A stretch of DNA of 64,000 bases from CAVVNN01 sp963838035 (GTDB taxonomy: Bacteria > Actinomycetota > Thermoleophilia > Solirubrobacterales > 70-9): positions 496,001-560,000 of the forward strand of contig CAWIPM010000002.1 in assembly GCA_963838035.1 (NCBI GenBank), read 5' to 3'. The notes under the pieces are model-generated. The model was given only the letters and a program-made list of their open reading frames with translations. It was not told the DNA's origin and made no database searches. Below are positions 34,153 through 41,301 of this stretch, piece by piece. Every line of letters starts with the position of its first letter. The first letter of the stretch is position 1. The position numbers and the translations under genes were made by a program.

Positions 34153-34382
34153 GCCACGCGCTGGCGGTCGTCGCGGAGGCTCTCAGCCGCGAAGGCGAGG
34201 CCGAGCGAGCCGCCAGCGCGACCACCTGCTCGGTCTAGGACCTCCTCCAGCGTCTCCGCCTCGGCCTGCCGGGTCAGCTGGGCAAGCAGGTACTCCTGCA
34301 TCGACTGCCCTGCGGCAGCGGCCCGCTCGCGCAGGACTCGGTGCACATCGGGCGGAACGTTCTTGATCTGGACGCTTGGCAT
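34149..34382 (-). CDS. vapB: VapB-type ribbon-helix-helix antitoxin
   Basis: A 77-residue protein starting 'PSVQIKNVPPDVHRVLRERAAAAGQSMQEYLLAQL', a FitA-like ribbon-helix-helix DNA-binding domain. The C-terminal tail wraps the toxin. Start is ATG 34382; an upstream start would add 11 residues that do not fit the fold. It overlaps vapC by 4 bases and probably represses its own promoter. Confidence 0.9.
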   Translation of the reverse strand: MPSVQIKNVPPDVHRVLRERAAAAGQSMQEYLLAQLTRQAEAETLEEVLDRAGGRAGGSLGLAFAAESLRDDRQRVA

Positions 34383-34463
34383 GGCTTGAACCTCCTGGGG
34401 GCAGTTTAGCGCCACTTTGGCGCCACGACAGGAACTTTGGCGTTTGGGTCGGACGGGACAGGC

Positions 34464-34745
34464 TCACCGCCCGGCGAGCGTCAATGCTGGGGCGGGATCG
34501 TCCTCGGTCCGCTCGATCAGGAACTTGTCGAACAGGACGCGGGCACGCTCCAGCTCGCCCGGCAGCATGTGGGTGTAGACCTGCAAGGTGATTCGGGCAG
34601 CGCCAAGCTGATACTCGGGCGTCTTGTGGCCGACGAACTCTGAGACGACCTTTGGTGAGACGCCGGCATGGTCGAGCCAGGTCGCCGTCGTGTGGCGTGA
34701 CTCGTGCAGGCCGATGGGCGTAAGACCCTTGTTCCTTCCAGCGCT
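34464..34745 (-). pseudogene. tyrosine recombinase/integrase, C-terminal fragment
   Basis: About 95 codons of the integrase catalytic domain. 'IGLHESRHTTATWLDHAGVSPKVVSEFVGH' carries the second catalytic Arg and the His of the H-x-x-R and G-H motifs, and 'ITLQVYTHMLPGEL' the Tyr nucleophile. The N-terminal domain and the first Arg are missing. Just before 'LTPIGLHE' the frame shifts by one base: the other frame reads 'VHKRWKEQG', which is the normal lead-in. Upstream of about 34745 the homology stops. This is the probable recombinase of element B, now dead. Confidence 0.85.
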
Positions 34746-34752
34746 TGTGGAC

Positions 34753-35238
34753 CCTGGCCTGGAGATGGGCGCCGGCACCGGGCGGAACCTCCCCTATCTG
34801 GTCGAGGCGGTCGGACCTACCGGGACCGTCATCGGCGTCGATGCCTCGCCGGGGATGCTGGCCGAGGCGCGCAAGCTGATCGAGCGGAATGGCTGATCGA
34901 ACGTCGAGCTGCTCCAGCAAGACGCCACCCAGCTCGAAGTTGACCGTGACCTAGACGGGGTGCTGTTCAGCCTCAGCTACTCGGCGATGCCCGAACCGCG
35001 TCCCGCGTTGGCGCGGGCATGGGAGCGCCTGCGCCCGTCCTCTCGCGTCGTCGTCTTGGATATGGGGCTGACCCAGGGCGGGCCTTACCGCCTGCTTGCC
35101 CCAATCGGCCGTCTTCTCGTGAAGTTCGCCCCAGGCGATGCCTACTCCGATCCGTGGAGTGACCTCGTCAACTACGGCCAGGTTGAGACCAAGCGCTTCC
35201 TGTTGGGCTTCTTCTACGTCAGCTCCGTCGCAAAGTAG
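34753..35238 (+). pseudogene. class I methyltransferase, truncated with in-frame stop
   Basis: The SAM motif 'LEMGAGTGRNLPYL' and 'IGVDASPGMLAEARKLIERNG' run into TGA at 34894-34896. The same frame continues 'SNVELLQQDATQLEVD' and on to 'FSLSYSAMPEPRPALARAWERLRP', as in intact relatives, where a Trp (TGG) stands at the stop. The 5' end is also missing: about 30-40 residues before motif I are absent and the sequence begins at the break with the integrase fragment. A double lesion makes it non-functional. Confidence 0.8.
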
Positions 35239-35256
35239 TCGGCGTAGATCAAAACC

Positions 35257-36417
35257 TCAGCCACCCGGAACCCCAGCGCCGAGCAGGCCAACCAACACCC
35301 CCACGGCCCCAGCCGCAACGAGCACCAGGACGACACTGCCCCGCGCGATAAGCAGGGCCACAGCAGCGGCGGCCAGCACCGCAGCCTGCCACGGCTCGGT
35401 CAACGCCATCCCGAGGGGGACCGCCGATCCGATGATCGCCCCGATCGCCGCCGGCCCGGCGCCATCGAGGAAGGCGAGGACGCCGGGATTCCGGCGCAGC
35501 TGATCGAAGTGGCGAGCGCCGAGCAAGACGAACGAGAACGACGGGAGGAAGGCAACAAACGCAGCTAGAAGCGCCCCGCCCATTCCGGCGGCGGCGTAGC
35601 CGACCACAGCGACCGTGTGAGTCACCGGCCCCGGCGTCACCTGCCCCAGTGCAACGGCATTGAGGAACTGCGGGTCAGTCATCCAGTGGTAGCGATGAAC
35701 GGCGTCGCCCTGCATCAGCGGCACGATCACGAAGCCGCCGCCGTAGGAGAGAGCCCCGACCTTGACCGCCGTCCACACCAAGGCGAGAAGACCGCCGCTG
35801 GCTCCGCCGATAACCGCCAGAAGCGGCCAAGCCTGGAGGCTCAGACCTTGCCCCGGCGCCCTCGCCCGGCGAAAGAGGACCTCGATCAAGCCGCAGGCGA
35901 TCAAGACCAGGACCAACCAGGCACCGACGAGCGCCCCGGCCACCGCGCCGAGCAGGGCGTAGGCGATCCAGCGAGCGTGGACCTTGGCTCGATCCCAACT
36001 CGAAGGGATGAGGTCGAGGCCGGCCTGCACGGCAACGGCCGCAACCGCCGCACCGGCGCCGGCTCCGGCTCCGCGCACCCAGACCGGCGGCGATCCGGCC
36101 AGAAAGAGCACCGAGAGACCGATGATCACCAGCAGGCCGGGCAGGATGAACCCGAGGCCGCCGAGCAACGCACCCGACCTTCCTCCAACCCGCCCGGCGC
36201 AGAAGATCGCGAGCTGGGTCGAGGCCGGGCCGGGCAGCAGGTTGCAGGCGGCGATCGCGTCCTCGAACTCGTGAGGCGAAAGCCAGCCGCGCCGCTCGAC
36301 GCATAGCTCGCGCAGGAGGGCGATGTGGGCGGGCGGGCCGCCGAAGCCGATGCAGCCGATCCTTCCCCACTCCCTGACGATTTCGCCTGGGCTCGGCTGT
36401 GCGCTAGGCGACTGCAC
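35257..36417 (-). CDS. chrA: chromate transporter (CHR family)
   Basis: A 386-residue membrane protein with two homologous CHR halves. The first has 'GCIGFGGPPAHIALLRE' and 'LLPGPASTQLAIF'; the second has 'GALSYGGGFVIVPLMQGD' and 'ALGQVTPGPVTHTVAVVGY'. About 10-12 helices are present. The family exports chromate in exchange for sulfate or protons. It looks intact and is the largest working gene of element B. The start is ATG 36417. Confidence 0.92.
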   Translation of the reverse strand: MQSPSAQPSPGEIVREWGRIGCIGFGGPPAHIALLRELCVERRGWLSPHEFEDAIAACNLLPGPASTQLAIFCAGRVGGRSGALLGGLGFILPGLLVIIGLSVLFLAGSPPVWVRGAGAGAGAAVAAVAVQAGLDLIPSSWDRAKVHARWIAYALLGAVAGALVGAWLVLVLIACGLIEVLFRRARAPGQGLSLQAWPLLAVIGGASGGLLALVWTAVKVGALSYGGGFVIVPLMQGDAVHRYHWMTDPQFLNAVALGQVTPGPVTHTVAVVGYAAAGMGGALLAAFVAFLPSFSFVLLGARHFDQLRRNPGVLAFLDGAGPAAIGAIIGSAVPLGMALTEPWQAAVLAAAAVALLIARGSVVLVLVAAGAVGVLVGLLGAGVPGG

Positions 36418-36487
36418 CGCGGCAACCTACTCGCGAGGCGAGTCAGCGTTCGCACCCCCTCATGGATCTTGCCCACCGGGACCCTCT

Positions 36488-36514
36488 CAGGGGAATGTCC
36501 AGGGGAATGAAAGG
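36488..36514. repeat. paired 12-bp direct repeats, right end of element B
   Basis: CAGGGGAATG then TCCAGGGGAATG followed by AAAGG, nearly identical to the set at 33721. It lies 125 bases left of the 36639 att copy, inside element B. Confidence 0.55.
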
Positions 36515-36638
36515 GGTCGAAACAGCCTTTTTCTGACTTTCGCTGACCTTCGTTGACCTCTCGGCCAATCCGAGGCAGCGCCGCCGCAATTCCGCACCGG
36601 GAGCGGGAATGCAGCCTACAGAGCCAAGCGAATCGAGC

Positions 36639-36684
36639 GGGGCAGCCAGGACTCGAACCTGGAATCGCCGGTTTTGGAGACCGG
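36639..36684. repeat. 46-bp att copy of the tRNA-Trp 3' end
   Basis: A perfect match to 39733-39778, the T-arm to anticodon part of the intact tRNA-Trp. After position 36684 the match ends sharply. This is the junction between elements A and B and marks the recombination core. The 390-base gene-free stretch 36418-36811 holds this copy and the flanking direct repeats. Confidence 0.85.
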
Positions 36685-36749
36685 CAATCTCGGACGATTC
36701 TCGGCAGTCTTGCCGCTCTAGCAAGGCAAATCTAGATGGCGGCGATTCT

Positions 36750-36775
36750 CTAGGGAACACCCTAGGGAACGAAAC
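36750..36775. repeat. diverged direct repeats, left end of element A
   Basis: CTAGGGAACA and CCTAGGGAACGAAAC repeat the same 12-base period as the sets at 33721 and 36488. They lie 66 bases right of the att copy, the same side and a similar distance as at the left end of element B. Confidence 0.45.
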
Positions 36776-36811
36776 TTGAGCGAAAAGTCTCGAGCGAGCG
36801 GTCTGAGGGGC

Positions 36812-37480
36812 TCAGGTGACGATGGCATTCGGGTCCCGAGATTGCGGCGCGCTTGCGCTCGAAGAGCGCTCGCGGGATGCCCCCTTGATCACCTGGCGAA
36901 GCCGGCGCGAGACTAGCGTCCGCAAGCGCGCACTCTCGATCCGCTCAGTCCATTTCTTGATCTGGTCGGCTTCGAACCCTGCCGTTAGGGTGAGCTCAGG
37001 AAAGAAAGCTCGGCTGCTGGAAGCGGCACGGACATATACGGCATCAAAAAGAGCCTTCTCCGGCGTGGCCAAATACCCGCTCTCTTCAGAGCCCTCATAG
37101 CCACCGAAAACCTCGGGAGTGAGGTGGTGGATCTCATAGATGCCGAGGGTGGTCGTAATCCGCTTGGCTCGATCGAGCGAGGCGACTGAAATCTGTCGCG
37201 GGATCTGTTCGATCATCTGGTGACGGGAGAGCGCCGAGGAAAACGAGACGTAGGCCGGGAAGGGCGCGGTCAAAAAGGGGGCTATCGCAAATGGGGGGAC
37301 CTCGGCGTCCAGCGCCCAGAGGCCCCGGCGCAAGCGGCGCACTAGCCCGCCCTCGTCCATCGCCTTAAGGCGCCGGCCGGCGGTGCGCTGAGTCGTTTGC
37401 CACACCGCCGCGGCCTCGCTAGTGGTGATCACCGGGCGTTTGATGCGCAGCAAGTGGCCATAGTCGCTGGCCGGAGTCAT
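36812..37480 (-). CDS. abiEi: AbiEi-like antitoxin/regulator
   Basis: A 222-residue protein. The N-terminal winged helix is 'VITTSEAAAVWQTTQRTAGRRLKAMDEGGLVRRLRRGLWAL', and the C-terminal domain begins 'PFLTAPFPAYVSFSSALSRHQMIEQIPRQISVASLDRAKR'. These are the AbiEi antitoxin N-terminal and type-IV antitoxin regions. AbiEi represses its operon by binding inverted repeats and counteracts the nucleotidyltransferase toxin. It lies second in the operon, overlapping the toxin stop by 4 bases, which reverses the usual abiE order. Confidence 0.85.
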   Translation of the reverse strand: MTPASDYGHLLRIKRPVITTSEAAAVWQTTQRTAGRRLKAMDEGGLVRRLRRGLWALDAEVPPFAIAPFLTAPFPAYVSFSSALSRHQMIEQIPRQISVASLDRAKRITTTLGIYEIHHLTPEVFGGYEGSEESGYLATPEKALFDAVYVRAASSSRAFFPELTLTAGFEADQIKKWTERIESARLRTLVSRRLRQVIKGASRERSSSASAPQSRDPNAIVT

Positions 37481-38232
37481 TTCGCCTCCTCGAGGCGCTC
37501 GGCGACAAAGGTCTGCATCTCCTCCCAGGCGGCCTCGCCCTCGTAGAGCTCGACCGACTCGGGCTCGAGAAAGGAGAGAACCTGACCTTGAAAGGCGGCG
37601 TAAGGCAACTGCATGGCTAGATCGGCTGCCTCCGTAAGCAGCTGGGAGTCAAGAGACCCTGGCGCCAGTGGCCGGCGGCGAAGCAAGAGGTCAAGATCAA
37701 AGACGTCGCGCGCCTGGGTCTCGGGGCGCTTGGCGAGAGCGAGGACCTTCTGCTCGATCGGCGCGTCATCGACGTAGTGCTGGACTAGCGGTGAGCGCAG
37801 CGCGTAGGGAGCGACGATGCGGGGAGGGATCGCCTCGAGGCGATATTGGCCCTCGCCCTCTCGGTAGCTGAACTCGATTTTCGTTCGAATCAGCTCAGAG
37901 TGTCCGGGGGCCTGGAGCCCGATCTTCCAACGCTGCGTTGTGTCGGTGCGCTTGGGGTTTGAGCGCTCGGCGATGCCAAGCCCAGCGGTGCGCAACAAGA
38001 CCGTGATTGGCGCTGAGGAGAGCAGGGCGTCGATCTTCTCGTTGAGTCGCCAGGGGGGCACCCCTTCGACGTCGAGATCGATGTCCTCCGAATAGCGCAC
38101 GCTGTCGAAGAAATAGCGGAGGTTCGCCCCTCCCTTGAGGACATAGCGAGCAGGCTCGAGGCGTTTGGATAGGACCTCGAGAAAGGCGACGTGAAAAAGC
38201 TCAGTTACCTGTGGTGTGCTGAGCGTGTCCAT
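37477..38232 (-). CDS. abiEii: AbiEii/AbiGii-like nucleotidyltransferase toxin
   Basis: A 251-residue protein with the DNA polymerase beta-like nucleotidyltransferase core. 'YVLKGGANLRYFFDSVRYSEDIDLDV' holds the G-G and the D-x-D catalytic pair (about residues 32-55), and 'RDVFDLDLLL' is the conserved late motif. AbiEii toxins transfer nucleotides (for example to tRNA) and block phage spread or growth. Length is a little short of the classic AbiEii (about 300). The start is ATG 38232, 10 bases from an inverted repeat that is probably the operator. Confidence 0.88.
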   Translation of the reverse strand: MDTLSTPQVTELFHVAFLEVLSKRLEPARYVLKGGANLRYFFDSVRYSEDIDLDVEGVPPWRLNEKIDALLSSAPITVLLRTAGLGIAERSNPKRTDTTQRWKIGLQAPGHSELIRTKIEFSYREGEGQYRLEAIPPRIVAPYALRSPLVQHYVDDAPIEQKVLALAKRPETQARDVFDLDLLLRRRPLAPGSLDSQLLTEAADLAMQLPYAAFQGQVLSFLEPESVELYEGEAAWEEMQTFVAERLEEAK

Positions 38233-38241
38233 GCCTCAAGG

Positions 38242-38278
38242 ATACAAATTAGAGGCGTTTTATGGTCCTAATCTGTAT
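38242..38278. promoter_or_regulatory. inverted-repeat operator of the abiE operon
   Basis: ATACAAATTAG (38242-38252) and CTAATCTGTAT (38268-38278) form an 11-bp inverted repeat with one mismatch, spaced 15 bases, in an AT-rich gap directly upstream of the toxin start. AbiEi-type antitoxins are known to repress through inverted repeats at this position. Confidence 0.6.
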
Positions 38279-38342
38279 TCATAATCATAAGTTGCAAAAT
38301 GCCCAAGCGCCAGCAGAGCTTGACAGCCACCCCCGCTCGAGA

Positions 38343-39143
38343 TCACTCAGCCATGCCGGCGCCGAAGAGATCGGCCTGGGGAAGCGAAGCGAACTTTAGC
38401 TGCTCATTCTGCCCGATCCCCTTCGGCGTCGCCCGCTCGATGCCGCCCTCACTCACAAGCTCCCGCAGGCAGACATTGAAGTCGGTTTGCCGCCATTCAC
38501 CGAACTGCTCCGAGGCGAAATGCATGTAGACACTGAGCGGGGTTGCGGTCTCACGCTGAAGGCCAAAGGCATGGACTTCCCTTTTCAGCACCGCTCGTCT
38601 TTCGAGCCGCGCGGCGTCCTCATGCCCGGAGAACAGGGTCCCCTCGTTTTTGGCCTCGAGCAGCGCCCTCGCGTAGCCGCAGACGAAGTCGCTCATCAGG
38701 TAGACGCCATGCAGCGAGGGCGTGGCGAAGATCAGCCGGTAAATGGTTGGGCCGTCGAGCCTGTCACGCATTTGAATGCCGTGAACATGTTCGATGCCCC
38801 GCGCCCGAAGCCGTTCTTCATAGAGCGCGGCGACCTGGTCGAGTTTCTCGTCGCTGGTGAGCCTGGGGTTGCGCCGAGCTCCCTGCCAGAAGTTCGTGTC
38901 CATGATCTCGTTCAGCCGCCGCACCTTCGTCGTTGCACCGGCCTTCGCCGAGGCCTTCTTGGCTCCATCGGCATCGAGGTTGCCGGCCATGCGTCTGAAG
39001 CCCGCGTGGCTGAAATTGATCAGGAGCTCGGTGACCGTTTTGCCCCGGCAGGCGAGTATTCGGTCGATCATTTGAAGGTCAGCGCCCTCCATGCCAGGGG
39101 GATCAATAAAGAAGAAGGCTGGGTCAAGCCGGTCGTGGCCGGA
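38343..39143 (-). pseudogene. three-Cys-motif partner protein TcmP, N-terminally truncated
   Basis: The frame reads 'LDPAFFFIDPPGM' near 39110 and continues through 'VTELLINFSHAGFRRM', 'NLDADGAKK' and 'YEERLRARGIEHVHGIQMRDR', typical of TcmP. About 100 N-terminal residues, with the Cys-rich start, are missing; upstream of 39143 the frame hits a stop inside the next gene's end. The first ATG in the remaining part is 39092. TcmP normally pairs with a radical-SAM-like three-Cys-motif (DUF5131/Gp37-Gp68) protein, which is absent here. Confidence 0.75.
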
Positions 39144-39573
39144 CCTTCACCTTCTTGATCGCCGGGGTCGAATCGGCGCCGCTGGAATTCAACGCGCGAA
39201 CTTCGAATCGGTAGGTACCGGGCACGAGGTGCTTGTAGGTCTTCGGCGACTTGCACGTCGAGAAGGACGCTTCGGGCTTCGGATGGCGCTTTCGGCGCGG
39301 CCCGATCAGCTCGCATTCAAACCTGCGGGTCATCGTCTCGGTTGCCCTAAAGTTGAACCTGAGGGTGGCGGTGGACCTTGTGTGGGTGATCGTCGTCGTG
39401 GTGATGGTCGTATCGGGGCAATGTGGCCTAAGTTCTGCTTCCCTCTGGGGTTCCGTTAGCTTGACATGCTGGGACTGGCCGCCCGCGCTGCCAGCCGCGT
39501 TGGTCACTTCGATGCCCCATGCATATTCCCCGCCTGGTTCCAGCACCGCCGCGCTGCCGACATCCAGGCTCAT
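39124..39573 (-). pseudogene. C-terminal piece of a secreted beta-domain protein
   Basis: About 149 codons. The end ('RFNFRATETMTRRFECELIG...FSTCKSPKTYKHLVPGTYRFEVRALNSSG') is a fibronectin-like module with two cysteines, common at the C-terminus of Thermoleophilia secreted proteins. There is no signal peptide, and the upstream sequence runs into the element end near the tRNA. Probably a fragment carried by element A. Its 3' end abuts the truncated TcmP. Confidence 0.55.
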
Positions 39574-39602
39574 CGCCCGCCGCTACCTCTCGGAGGAGTC
39601 GC

Positions 39603-39630
39603 TCGCCCTGGTCCTTAAGGACCAGGGCGA
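39603..39630. repeat. perfect 28-bp palindrome near the right end of element A
   Basis: TCGCCCTGGTCC and GGACCAGGGCGA joined by TTAA, with no mismatch. It lies about 100 bases from the tRNA-Trp attachment core. No T-run follows, so it is unlikely to be a simple terminator. Confidence 0.75.
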
Positions 39631-39731
39631 TGAGGGAAGGGAGGTGGTCGGAGAGCTACAAGCCGCGTGAAGGGACCGACGAGCGTTACACCACTGTCGC
39701 CTACTTGACTCCTCAAGCCAATTGCGTCATA

Positions 39732-39805
39732 CGGGGCAGCCAGGACTCGAACCTGGAATCGCCGGTTTTGGAGACCGGTGCCTTAGCCAGTTGGGCCACT
39801 GCCCC
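39732..39805 (-). tRNA. tRNA-Trp (CCA)
   Basis: The minus strand gives a full cloverleaf: acceptor GGGGCAG/CTGCCCC, anticodon loop CTCCAAA (CCA) and T-loop TTCGAGT. The discriminator is G, as expected for Trp. Its 3' half is the attachment core of element A, and the integration leaves the tRNA intact. Confidence 0.95.
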
Positions 39806-39852
39806 GAGGGGGACGGATCGTAACGGCGCCGCCGCGACGACCCGATCGTCAT

Positions 39853-39903
39853 GCGGGCGGGGGGTCTTGACCCCACGGGCCGAAGCCCACCAGGACCGAA
39901 ACC
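39853..39903 (-). pseudogene. degenerate copy of the tRNA-Leu(UAG) 3' end
   Basis: It aligns with 41148-41198 of the intact tRNA-Leu: GCGGGCGG, then a perfect 23-base block beginning ACGGGCCGAAGC (variable arm and anticodon stem), with a few changes and two short gaps in the T-arm. The match then fades. The gap 39806-40083 holds nothing else evident. Confidence 0.7.
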
Positions 39904-40083
39904 CACGCCGTGCCCAGACCGTACTTACCGCCACTTTGGCGACGCTGCTGACCGGCGCACCACTGGCGCGCGGCAGGGTGGCTTGTTCCGCAATCTCCGC
40001 CCGGCAATCGAGATTGAGAGAACATTTGGCGCGGCAGGATCGTCTGCCTTCGAAGAAGACCGGCTTCGACCTGCCTTCTCGGG

Positions 40084-40365
40084 TTAGCGATACCGCAGAA
40101 CCTCGTACTTGCGCCAGTCCACCTGGGGTCCAACGCCAGACCCTTCGACTTTCGGCCGCATTTCGGCAGCCATGGCCTGCATGCCCTCCTCGGACTGCCA
40201 AAGGTTCACGACCATGATCCCTCGATCTGTCTTGACGACCGTGTTGGAGATACCGCCGTGTTGGCTCGCCAGTTGCCGAACCTCCTCGTCGGCGACCGCG
40301 CTGTCCATATTGCTTAGGAGCTCATCGGGGTCGCCGTGGATCTCGAACATCGTGAGAATCGCCAT
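40084..40365 (-). CDS. ABM-like small dimeric barrel protein
   Basis: A 93-residue protein from ATG 40365. 'AILTMFEIHGDPDELLSNMDSAV' and 'TDRGIMVVNLWQSEEGMQAMAAEMRPKVEGSG' follow the strand-helix-strand plan of the antibiotic biosynthesis monooxygenase-like barrel. No catalytic residues can be named. It lies between the tRNA-Trp and tRNA-Leu integration sites and is one of several small barrel proteins in the window. Confidence 0.75.
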   Translation of the reverse strand: MAILTMFEIHGDPDELLSNMDSAVADEEVRQLASQHGGISNTVVKTDRGIMVVNLWQSEEGMQAMAAEMRPKVEGSGVGPQVDWRKYEVLRYR

Positions 40366-40627
40366 GCTTGCCTTTCCCGTTGGAGGTGCGGAGGACGTCG
40401 TCTCGACGCTATCCGACCGTCAGACCCATACGCAAGGACTCATTCGGGTCAGCGGACCGATTCCCGACGCTGGAGGCGTTGCCCGGCCGGACCCGGGAGC
40501 CCCGGGAAGCCCAGTGCGGCACCGACTGGCGCCGGGCGCGATAGATCGCGGTCGGCATATGAACCCCGGGCTCGTCGCTTACGTAGCCGCAGTACCGGCC
40601 TAAACGCCCCTACGAAAGGAAGGTTCC

Positions 40628-40909
40628 ATGAAAAGGTTTTCGATCGCGGCATTGGTCGCGATATTCGTGGTTGGAGTCGTCTCCGTCCCAATGGCCTACG
40701 CCGGATCGGGAAACCCGCAAGGCACTGGCCCGCCATCCCAGGACTGTGTGGGGCTCGTAGAAAGCGGAAACGGGGCACTCCCCGGTCATGCCGAAAGTTC
40801 TCCGGGCTCGCCGTTCAACGAGGAAGGACTCGGCGGGACAGGGGGCACCGGAGGTCGGCACTACACCGAGAAGTCGCAGTACGACGTGGCCTGCTACCAC
40901 CAGATGTAG
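40628..40909 (+). CDS. small secreted protein, unknown function
   Basis: A 93-residue protein with a good ribosome site (GAAAGGAAGG) upstream of ATG 40628. It has a clear signal peptide (MKRF..., cleavage after AYA near residue 25), then 'GSGNPQGTGPPSQDCVGLVESGNG' and a Gly-rich region. Two cysteines could pair. Similar Gly/Pro-rich small exported proteins occur in actinobacteria and have no known role. A strong hairpin follows the stop. Confidence 0.7.
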   Translation: MKRFSIAALVAIFVVGVVSVPMAYAGSGNPQGTGPPSQDCVGLVESGNGALPGHAESSPGSPFNEEGLGGTGGTGGRHYTEKSQYDVACYHQM

Positions 40910-40920
40910 CGCTGACACTC

Positions 40921-40955
40921 GGTCGGGAGCCGGGCCCAGCGTCCGGCTCCCGACC
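40921..40955 (+). terminator. strong hairpin after small secreted protein
   Basis: GGTCGGGAGCCGG (40921-40933) and CCGGCTCCCGACC (40943-40955) make a perfect 13-bp stem with a 9-base loop, 11 bases after the stop. No T-run, but the position and stability suit termination, possibly for both directions since an integrase relic converges here. Confidence 0.7.
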
Positions 40956-40959
40956 CCGC

Positions 40960-41058
40960 CTAACGCTCGGCGGCATCAAGATAGGCGTCGACCAACTCGC
41001 GTGCCTTCTTGCGAGAGCCGGGCATCTGGTGCCCACCCTGCGATCGCGCTTCGCGAGC
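40960..41058 (-). pseudogene. integrase C-terminal tail relic
   Basis: About 33 codons ending at the TAG in 40960-40962 read 'GGHQMPGSRKKARELVDAYLDAAER'. In actinobacterial tyrosine integrases the last segment is Y-G-H-x-MPGS followed by an Ala/Glu/Leu helix; here the Tyr is replaced by Gly. Nothing upstream matches an integrase. It lies 90 bases from tRNA-Leu, as expected for the integrase of element C. Confidence 0.5.
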
Positions 41059-41146
41059 CGCGCTGGCGCACCGACTGGCGCACGGAGGTTTCCCGGCACC
41101 GCTTGCCGACCCGCCAGGGGCGAGCAAACGGCGCTATAGCAAGGAG

Positions 41147-41230
41147 TGCGGGCGGAGGGACTTGAACCCCCACGGGCCGAAGCCCACCAGGACCTAAACC
41201 TGGCGCGTATACCAATTCCGCCACGCCCGC
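41147..41230 (-). tRNA. tRNA-Leu (TAG)
   Basis: A class II tRNA with a long variable arm. Acceptor GCGGGCG/CGCCCGC, anticodon stem CCAGG/CCTGG around TTTAGGT (anticodon TAG), T-loop TTCAAGT, discriminator A. Its 3' part is duplicated at 39853. Confidence 0.95.
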
Positions 41231-41301
41231 GTGGCTGCCCCGATCGGGGGCTCATAGGTTCTTAACGCACGACCAATGCCGCGTCGTCGCTCACAGATTC
41301 T

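Larger units (their letters stand above)
33611..36684. mobile_element. integrated element B, bounded by tRNA-Trp copies
   Basis: Bounded on the left by the degenerate tRNA-Trp at 33611 and on the right by the 46-bp tRNA-Trp 3' copy at 36639. It contains VapBC, a broken tyrosine integrase, a methyltransferase pseudogene and a chromate transporter. Paired 12-bp direct repeats (33721-33747 and 36488-36514) sit inside each end. This layout matches an integrative element that used the 3' end of tRNA-Trp as its attachment site and then decayed. Confidence 0.65.
36639..39778. mobile_element. integrated element A at tRNA-Trp
   Basis: A 3.1-kb element bounded by the perfect 46-bp direct repeat at 36639 and within the intact tRNA-Trp at 39733. 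It carries an AbiE-like toxin-antitoxin operon, a truncated TcmP gene and a C-terminal secreted-protein fragment. It has no integrase of its own, so it would need help in trans or is a remnant. Confidence 0.7.
39853..41198. mobile_element. decayed element C at tRNA-Leu(UAG)
   Basis: A 1.3-kb stretch bounded by the degenerate tRNA-Leu 3' copy at 39853 and the intact gene at 41148. An integrase C-terminal relic lies next to the tRNA. The cargo is a small barrel protein and a small secreted protein. The layout is the same as at tRNA-Trp but older. Confidence 0.5.
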
